The position numbers and the translations under genes were made by a program. A stretch of 64,000 bases of DNA from Terana coerulea (taxonomy: Eukaryota > Basidiomycota > Agaricomycetes > Polyporales > Phanerochaetaceae). Where the stretch lies: contig JAKOGH010000002.1 in NCBI GenBank assembly GCA_024811115.1, forward strand, positions 248,001-312,000, given 5' to 3'. Positions 56,220 to 64,000 of this stretch are shown here, piece by piece (position 1 is the first letter of the stretch; the number at the start of each line of letters is the position of its first letter). The notes under the pieces were generated by a model. That model worked only from the letters and a program-made list of their open reading frames with translations, made no database searches and had not been told where the DNA came from.

Positions 56220-59200
56220 ATGGCGGGCCCATTCTACACGGCGGGCGGACGCCCCGCGCCGCACCCGACACCGGCCTCGGCGCGTCCGCCGCGCCGCGGC
56301 GAGCCCATCTACAACCCGTACGACAAGTTCACGCAGCCCGAGTTCGACGCGTGGATCGGCGACCTCACGGGCGCGCTGCGGCGTGCGCTGGGCCACGAGG
56401 AGCCCGCCGCGCCGCCTGTGGGTGCGAAGGCGAAGCCGAGCGCGCGGGCGGCGGCGGAGACGGTGGACGAGGAGGAGGTGGGCGAGGACTCGTTCGCGGC
56501 GCTCAAGGCGCGGCGCGCGGCGAAGGGCAAGGGGCGCGCTACGTATGAGGAGTTGGAGGAGGAGGACGAGGCGCGGGACGTGCTCGAGGTCGAGTCGTCT
56601 ATTCTCGCAGCCACAGACGACGATGAGGAGGAGGACGAGGAGGAAGAAGAAGATAACTATGAGGAGGACGAGCTGTGGCGATACGCGCAAATGCAGGGCA
56701 CGGTGGCCCGTGAGGACGAGACCGGCTCTGAAGAGTCTGATAGCGAAGGACAGGACGGAGGAGAACCCGATGCGCCAATTGAAATCTCGGACGACGAAGA
56801 CGAAGACGACGTGCAGACACCGTCAGCGGTGGCGCGAGAAGAGCAGGATGACGAGGAGGTTTATGAAGAGGAGGTCGGGCCTGAAGAGGATGAGCTCTCC
56901 GTTGATCTTGAAGAGGAGGGGAGGAGGCTCAAGACGAGGAAGAGGAGGAGCAGGTAGAAGAGGAAGATGAGGAGCCTGAAGCTGAAGAAGATGAGGACGG
57001 TGGGATTCAGGAGGTCAACGCCAACGACGAAGTCTTCTATGTCGACGATGAGGACGATGAAGGTATATCCCTTGCGAGCTCATCTGTGATTTCACCACTC
57101 ATCTTGCTGCAGAGTTCCCACCACGAGACGATGAAGACGATACAGCCGCACCTGCTCTCGAGATCCCAGACCGATGGGAAGGCCCTGAGACATTCGCGGA
57201 AGACTACTACTCAGGCGGAGACGTCCCTGCGGATGCCACGGACGCTCCTGTATTACCCGCAGAGGTCGAAGACGACATAGTTATCAATGTGCAGAACGAC
57301 GGTGCGCTGTCTCACTGCGTGCAGCTGCTGCTTGGCTCATTCTCATTTTAGATGCGTTGTTCCTCCCAGAGTATGAAGAGGCAGAGGACGACTCCCAGCC
57401 GGCCGAGCTGCTCGATAAGTGGATAGGCCCGCGCACGTATGCAGAAGATTACTACGCCGGGGGCGATCTCTCGCGTGCAGGGGCCAGCTTCGGCACACCG
57501 TCGCACCTGACGCCTGTCGAAACACCTCGCGCGGACGATGACGAAGCACTGGGGTTTATCACTCCAGGCGTGCTCACTCCTGACCCGCATACAGAAGACG
57601 CCGAGTTTGGGGACGACGAGGAAGAGGCGGCTGCCGACGCCCCGACGTTCTCGATGCCCTCAGAATCCAGTCTCAATAAGGTAGACGAACGCGGTATGGA
57701 CGAGGAAGATATTGAGGATCTCTACACGGACCTGATCCAAACGCCTCTCCCTGAGGCAGCCGAAGTTGCACCCCGCCACACCAGCTGTACTCCAAGACAC
57801 GACTGCTCACCCTGCTCCAGACACTCAGGATAACAACCTAGAACTTCACGAGCGCACCGTAGCTCCTCCCCAAGTCTCCTCGCGAGGACACGTCGACTGG
57901 AACCATCCGCCCGCATTCTCCGACGCGCGCTTCGCCACCGGCACTGGCCATCTGGCCACTCCGGAGGACGACGCGGTCGAGGCGCCGCTATTTCCTACCA
58001 ACACCAGCATCGAGCTGTCGCCCGAGCAAGAGATCCTGGAGATCAGCGACGACGAGGAAGACGACGAGGACGACAGCGCCCAAGGCCCGATTCCGCTGGG
58101 CACGAGCGACCTGGACATCCCGGTGGACGCGACGTACGACGAGGACGCGGAAGCGCACGGGGGATCACGGGCTTGCCAGAGGATTTTGGCGAAGAGTTCG
58201 TGGAGCTGCTGAGGAGCGGGCAGTTGCCTACCGAAGGTCAGTGCTTTGCCATCACGCGCCACAAAGCCTCGTTATTCATGCGCGCTTTACAGATGCATTT
58301 GAACCGACCGAGGCAGACCCGAACCAAATGGCGTTCACGGATTTCGAGTCACTGTACACCAACAGCGAAGGCCTCGGTGCAGACGATGCACATGCGGCGT
58401 TCACGGCGCAGGAGCCGCTGGAGCCCGTGGCGCCCGGCGACGTCGACTTTGGCGATTTGCCCTCCAGGCCGCCGCCTGCTGCGACTAGCTTGGAGTCCGA
58501 CCTGTTCGACGTCTTCGCGCAGGTGGTGGACGACGTTCACGAAGGCGGAGACGTGGCGGCTATCCCGGAACACCCTTCGGCACAGAACGAGACAGCTCAT
58601 GGCGAGGCCGAGGTTTCCACTGTTGTGGAGACCATTGAAGTAAAGGTTACAACTCAGGAGTACATCGTGGATGAAGGCGTTGAGGACGGTGCCGATGCCA
58701 CTCGCGCTGTTAGTGTCTTGAGTGAGATAGGGACGTATCGCGGCGAGACTCCGCCGGCCGATATCGACTTTACTGTCGAGGAGGCTGCGCACGGTCACCG
58801 AACGGATGTATGTCCTTGTCCTTTTTTCCGCATCATACGAGCTCACGACCTCTCCAGGAGCCGAGAGCAACATCAATGTCGGTCGAGTCAATACCTGGTT
58901 CGCCGACGAGTGGAGGTGTCGTAAACGGTGAAGTTGTCGAAGTGGTTACCCAGGTGAAGAACGTACATGCTATGGTCGTCGATAGCATAGAGGAACTCGA
59001 GGAGTTGGAGGATTCTGAGGTCGCTGAGACTCGACGTCCTGCAGATGTCGAAGATGCCGTTGAACGTGCACCGACATTGCCCGAGGACGCAAACGAAGAC
59101 AACGAGAGCCCGAAAGCTGTGGACGCCCCCGCCAGCCGCATACCGAGCCCAGCCATGCTCGAGCCTGGCATTCCCATGCCCATCTCCGCCGACCCGACCG

Positions 59201-61903
59201 TGCCAGACCCTGCGAGCGTGCATGACACGCCGGCCGAGTCGCCCAGGGGCTCAAGCCCCGAAACCGCGGAAGGGCCCCGCGGGCTGACTGTGGCGAGCGC
59301 GATACCGCCCGGTCTCCTCAAGCACATGCCGCACCCGAAGCCGAGCATGAGCGGGCTGTTCACGCCCTTCAGCGAGGGCGGGTCCGCGCCGCCGTCCCCT
59401 GCAGCCCCATCCAGCGCCGACGGATCCGTGGCGGCTGAAGACGCTCGTGCGGACGATGCCGACAGTGAGGGCGACTCCGTGTCCCCCGAGCCGACCGCTC
59501 ACGAAGAGGAAGTTGGTGAAGCAGGCAGCCTGCCGCCGAGCGTCTCGGTAGAGGATGTATCTGGCAATGCTGAAGACGACGAAGAACAGCTCGACCCTGA
59601 TGTCGATGCGGACGGCGACATCGACCCGGACTATGTCGAGTCCAGCGACGAGGCCATCAGTGGCCCCGTGGTCGAGGAGAGGGAACCATCGGCTTTCTCT
59701 GCGCTCACGGACGAGGCGCAGGTTGCAGATGCCTCGAGTGCCCATTTTGGCCGGGCGCTCGAACCCATGGCGGAGGAGAGAGAACCCTCGACTTTCTCCG
59801 CACTTACTGACGAGGCGCAGGTAACGGACACCTCCACTGCCCAAGTCGATCGGACGTTGGAGCCAACGACCGAGGATCTCGAAGAGCTGCCGGAGGAGCC
59901 GGCGTCGATGGCTATGCCAGAAGTAGCCGAAGAGCCTCAACTGGACCGCCCTGTTGAGGGTGCTGTAGAGACGAAAGTGGTAGAGGAAGATACGCTTCGG
60001 GCGGATGATCAAAAGTCGAGGTTAGTTGTTCTCCACTCGTGCAGTACATCTAGTGATAGATTTGCTCTAGTGGGTCAGGTGACGAAGTGCCGCCTCCGAA
60101 AGAGCCCGCACCAGATGTGACGGACGCGACGCCTGCGTCGCCGCCAGCTGAGGAATCTGAAGCACATGTCGAGCCTGCTCGCCCGGCTCTCAAGCGCAAG
60201 CGGACGTCCCCAGCTCCGGAAGCCCCCAGGCGCATGACTCCGGTCCACTTCGAAGTCAGAAGTCTCTCTCATCCCGGTCGCCGTGATGCGAGCGGCCAGG
60301 AGACGGGGGAAGCAGAAGGCTGCTCCTGCGACGATCCCAGAGGAGCCTGTGGCGGAAACCGACGAGGAGCCCGAGGATGCGTCCGTCGAGGATAGCCCCA
60401 AGGGCGAGGACAAAGGCAAGGCTAGAGAAGTTACGCCAAGTCTGACGGGCACTCGCGAGTCGTCCGTAGATTCAACCCGCCAGTCGGCATGGTCGTCTCC
60501 CGTGTCACCGAAGGATCACGCGCCAAACTTGGCTGCTCAGTTGATTCAGGCCGACGGATTCATGCATCATCGGCATGGTAAAGCTCCATTACCACCGCTG
60601 GTATTCAAGCCCGCACCCCGCCGCCACCTCCTGCTCCTGCCCCTCAGCCTGTTCAGCGAGCACGGTCGCCTTCCCCCGTGCCCGCTCTACATGGCTCGGC
60701 CACTGAGGTCGCCGATGGAGAGTTGGAGCCTCTAGCAAGCTCTTCCCAGGCTGCCATCTCGGAGGCTGTCACATCTCAAGTTGACACACCTCAGACCACT
60801 CCCCTTCAACCAGCTGCGTCTGAGATCGCTTCCTCTGAACCTACCCCATCCCAGCCTGCTCCTTCACCACTAAGGGTGTCCTCCGCCCCAATCACCCGCT
60901 CCCACTGTCGCTATCACAAGATCAGCTTGCCGAGGAGGAAGAATCATGACCGTATTTTCTTCGTCGTGCCCGGCTGCGCGCTCAGCAACACAAAGCTCAT
61001 CGAGGAGGTTCACATGGAAGATCACGGAGATGTGACGACCGACGAAGTGCATCGCCTGCGCGGCGACATCGAGTCCTTGGATATCAATCCATACGTTCTC
61101 GGCTTCTTGCGTCAGCTCCTCGATCTCGACATGGAACGAGATGCCTTCTACCTACCTGGCCCGGGCGAGAAAGTCCGCCAAAAGTTCCGGACCAGGGCGA
61201 AGGGCAGAAAGTCGCACATCCAGGCTGAGGAAGCAATCAGCACCCGTAATGGACTCAGCGCAGGCAAGCGAACGTCCAAAAAGCCCGCCTCAAAGGCCGA
61301 CTCGGTGTCAACGTCGGCTTCAATCGCACGCAGTCGAACCACTACAGCTAGCAGTAGCCGCTCGGGTGGAGGATCCATTTCTGACGAGGACGACAGCGAC
61401 ACCGAGAGCAAACGGCCGCCGAAACGGCGACGACGGGCCACGAAGGCCGACTCTGCATCTCCGGAATCTTCAAAGGCAAGCGCCTCCGGAGAGTCTGCCG
61501 GTGTGTTCGAACCTCACGAACATGCTGAGTCGGTCGACGAACCCGCCACCCCTGGCACTCCTGCACCCGAAGAGGCTGCTGAGCCCTCAGCGGCGGGCAA
61601 GAGCAAGCTACCCAGGCCCACCAAGCCGGTGCCCGCCAGACGAAGCCAGACGGCTGGCACACGACGCCGCTGCGTACAAGCCCGCGGTTGAAGAGGAGAA
61701 GGAGGAGTCCGAGTCTGAAGCAGAACCTGGGAAGCCGAAGAGGGCGCGTAAGAAGACCGCTCCTCGAGGGGATAAAACGTGCTCGTACGGCCGAGACCCC
61801 GGCTGCGGCTGAGGCGGAGCCTACCAAGAGACGTCGGACGAGGACAGCCAAGTCAATGCCGGAAAGCGAGAAAACGAAGGGGAAGGCGGGTGGAGACACT
61901 TGA
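56220..61903 (+). CDS. very large acidic, disordered protein with a conserved C-terminal domain
   Basis: Starts MAGPFYTAGGRPAPHPTPAS at an ATG in good context. It begins with NPYDKFTQPEFDAWIGDLTG and runs for some 1,700 residues of Glu/Asp/Ser-rich sequence. A short motif occurs twice (GPETFAEDYYSGGD and GPRTYAEDYYAGGD, about 57185 and 57425) and a block PSAFSALTDEAQV occurs twice (about 59690 and 59790). Basic nuclear-type patches appear near the end (KRKRTSP, KRPPKRRRRATK). The one ordered part (about 60890-61170: SHCRYHKISLPRRKNHDRIF, FVVPGCALSNTKLIEEVHME, NPYVLGFLRQLLDLDMERDA) is a domain I recall from agaricomycetes without a function. Frame breaks sit at G4 56918-56921, C4 near 57770, G5 58159-58163, near 60230 and 60590, near 61635 and at G4 near 61770. 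It ends at 61901-61903. Confidence 0.72.
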
Positions 61904-62049
61904 AGAACTGACATATTTCACTTTTGGTTACCTTACCGATTTTCATATTGAAGTCCGGGTACATGTCGAGCCTCGAACACCCATCTCTATTCACGAGAGT
62001 AATGGATATTTTTGTATCATTCTGGATCAGAGAACGAGTACTGCACGGT

Positions 62050-63556
62050 TCAGAAAGCATGGGCTACACTCGACGAGGCAGAAGCAAAGTCCCGTGAAGT
62101 CCGCTCGAATCTATTCCTCCTCGAACTACCTTCCATCTCCCCACCTTGAGCGTCTTCCTGCGATCTCAACTCTCCCAAAAGCCTGTCTCTGAGCATCCCT
62201 TCTGGTGGGACGGCCTGCCAGATGAGCGACTCCAATGAGTCGACGTCGAGGGGAGTTTCGTGTAGCATGGCTGCCAGGAGGTGACACGCATCGGGGACGT
62301 CCAGGATAGTGTCTTCAAGAACGAAAAGCTCTGCCTCCAGGCCGCGCAGAAACGCGTGGTCCTCCTCGCAGAAGTGGTATGTGGTCTCGAGGAGCCATAA
62401 CGAGCCCACTAGCCGAGCGTCAGCGATGTCGTCTCGATGAAGCATGTCCGAGATGAGCTGCTGGAAAAAGTGGTGGCGGTGTTCGGGGAGGAGCTCATCC
62501 AAAGCGCGCTCGGCAAAGCTGTGGCTGCGCTTTGCAAAGAATATATCCGCTCGCTCGCGACAGCTCTGCAATAGGCGGTCCATGTCAACCTCGTCCGTGT
62601 CCATGAGGGACGCGGCGTCGTCGTCGTCGTCTGCGATGCCATAGGCCTCTATTCGCTCCCTGCTAGAATTGAAAGCGTCTGGTGCGTGCGGGAGCGAAAC
62701 TTGGTCGAGCATGTTCTGTGGGGGAAGTGAGGGAACTTTCACGCAGCGGAAGCAGAGGGACGTACCATCAACATGTACCGCACCATGGGCGACAGGTTCG
62801 GGGCCTGCAGCGTGGCTTGAACTTTTTGTCCGACTTCCAACGTGTTCAAAATGTGCACGGCGTTGAAGGCCTGTGAAACAGGGCGGAGGAAGCGGGACAG
62901 GCCAATTGCGGCATTGGCTTCGTCGCCTTGCGCCAGTGTGAATAGTGAGTTCACTATATCCTGCATGTCTGCGACATAAAGGATGCCCTGCACCAACAAC
63001 TCGCCGAGGAAGGCTAGTAGCGCAAACAGGCTGGACGGGTCCCGCGTGGCGAGCGCCCGCTGGAACTCTGTGTTCGGCAGGAGGCGCAGGACGGTCTCAA
63101 ACGTGCACATCGGGTTCCCGACGTGGTACAGGTCGACTCTCCTCCAGGAGTTCCGCTCGCCCTCGAGCTCGTCCACGATCCGCACGCACAGCGCCACATG
63201 CAGCCCCGAGCGCACAGGGTCGCGCATGCCGCGCGTGAATACAGAATGGACGAATGTCTCGAGAACGGCAGGGCTCCCGTCCACCTCGACGGCAACCGCC
63301 CAGCGCGCGATTTGGTCCGCAATGCTATCGAGATTAGCTCTAGTTACTTTGTTGAGGAGACCGCAGAGTTTGCGCCGCATGCGTGTGGCGTCGATCGGGA
63401 GCGACCATGGTCTCCAGACCTGCTCGCGGGGGGAGGGGAACGCGGTCGTATAGCTGCGGAAGCGACGTGCTTGAGGAGGACATTCGTGGTGGCGGCGGAG
63501 TCATCGCAGCCGGAGGCCACGGCTACTGGTATAAGACTGCGCGGGGTGGCGTTCAT
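62050..63556 (-). CDS. eIF4G-like protein with MIF4G and MA3 domains
   Basis: The frame from an ATG at 63380 opens RRKLCGLLNKVTRANLDSIA, then LETFVHSVFTRGMRDPVRSG and LHVALCVRIVDELEGE, a MIF4G-type HEAT domain as in the middle of eIF4G. After an intron (GTACGT ... CCACAG, about 62720-62765) comes NMLDQVSLPH and then an MA3-like domain (ERALDELLPEHRHHFFQQLI, IADARLVGSLW, EDTILDVPDACHLLAAMLHE), ending SSSVAHAF at 62050-62052. It is much shorter than eIF4G and lacks its long N-terminal region, so it is a paralogue or relative, with a role in translation inferred. The 5' end is uncertain: an ATG at 63556 opens a second plausible first exon (MNATPRSLIPVAVAS), but the link between the two is unclear. 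Confidence 0.72.
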
Positions 63557-64000
63557 AAATCATAGACGTGATTGTAAGCGACTCACGCACCATAACTCCC
63601 TAACAGCAATGAACACAAAATGATGTATCCCCGCTGAAAGGGCCCTATTATGAGAGTCTCAGCCACATTGGGAGCCGCCCATAGGTTGATTTTCAATATC
63701 CACCGAGCGTGGAGGCTAGGCTCATTAAGTGTATCGCCACGCGCTACCCCCCTGTGATGTGCTCCTGAAGAAGAAAGGCAGTGCCGGATCGAGCAGGGGA
63801 GCGAGTAGATCGTCCTCCTGCTACACCAATATCAGAAATAAGGAAGCTTGAGGTTTGCGGAATACGAACAATAGAACTCACAGGTTTATAGTCCCGAATG
63901 TCCGCGCGCCATGTCAGTACAGAGACGCGGAGATTCGTTAGTAGGGCGGTTCCGACCTAACTGTATTGGCGCAGCCGCTCATGGTCGGGTGGACGGGGAC
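63557..64000. other. upstream region of the eIF4G-like gene, window end
   Basis: No gene is seen. It probably includes the promoter of the minus-strand gene. Confidence 0.45.

Noticed and set aside
1..64000. Secondary-metabolite or catabolic gene cluster
   Set aside because: The dioxygenase, hydrolase, dehydrogenase and TmpA-like genes are widely spaced and mixed with housekeeping genes, with no core synthase.

Overview
The window is fungal nuclear DNA, most likely from an agaricomycete basidiomycete; an order such as Polyporales is only a guess. The evidence is genes split by many introns of about 45-65 nt, a DUF6535 protein (a family I know only from basidiomycetes), F-box proteins of agaricomycete type, and an intron-containing nuclear tRNA-Leu. 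There is no rRNA, CRISPR array or operon. Because of the introns, single open frames do not equal genes. Models here were joined by hand from GT-AG (sometimes GC-AG) introns. Four models close without any indel (the SAP-like gene at 15.1-17.0 kb, the coiled-coil gene at 24.3-26.1 kb, the isochorismatase-like gene at 27.7-28.6 kb and the SWIB gene at 40.4-41.3 kb), which gives confidence in the splicing rules used.

Layout. 0-5.4 kb: the 3' end of one gene, a degenerate three-copy tandem repeat, then several kb without a recognisable gene. 5.5-15 kb: a TauD-type dioxygenase, two GNAT acetyltransferase paralogues, a truncated F-box/LRR-like gene, and a nested repeat cluster with a non-autonomous hAT-type transposon that kept a perfect 8-bp target duplication. 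15-24 kb: two divergent genes with SAP-like N-termini flanking a tRNA-Leu(CAA). 24-33 kb: a coiled-coil protein, a decayed piece of the splicing WD40 gene PRP46/PRL1, a secreted isochorismatase-like hydrolase, a D-2-hydroxyacid dehydrogenase and a second coiled-coil protein. 32-43 kb: an F-box/propeller-like protein, a tryptophan-rich ankyrin-like protein, the ERAD factor HRD3/SEL1L, a SWIB-domain (UAF30-like) protein and a PTAR1-like prenyltransferase-alpha protein. 44-51.5 kb: a DUF6535 membrane protein whose 3' part is a tandemly repeated exon-intron module, and a stand-alone TmpA-like membrane oxidoreductase. 51.5-54.7 kb: a CpG-rich stretch without a convincing gene. 54.7-63.6 kb: the mitochondrial-type oligoribonuclease REX2, a very large acidic protein with a conserved C-terminal domain, and an eIF4G-like MIF4G-MA3 protein.

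The genes are mostly unrelated housekeeping or accessory functions. I see no metabolic cluster. Many genes carry single-base frame breaks, most often at runs of four or five G/C. This looks like base-calling or assembly error more than mass pseudogenisation, and it should be resolved before any protein here is used.
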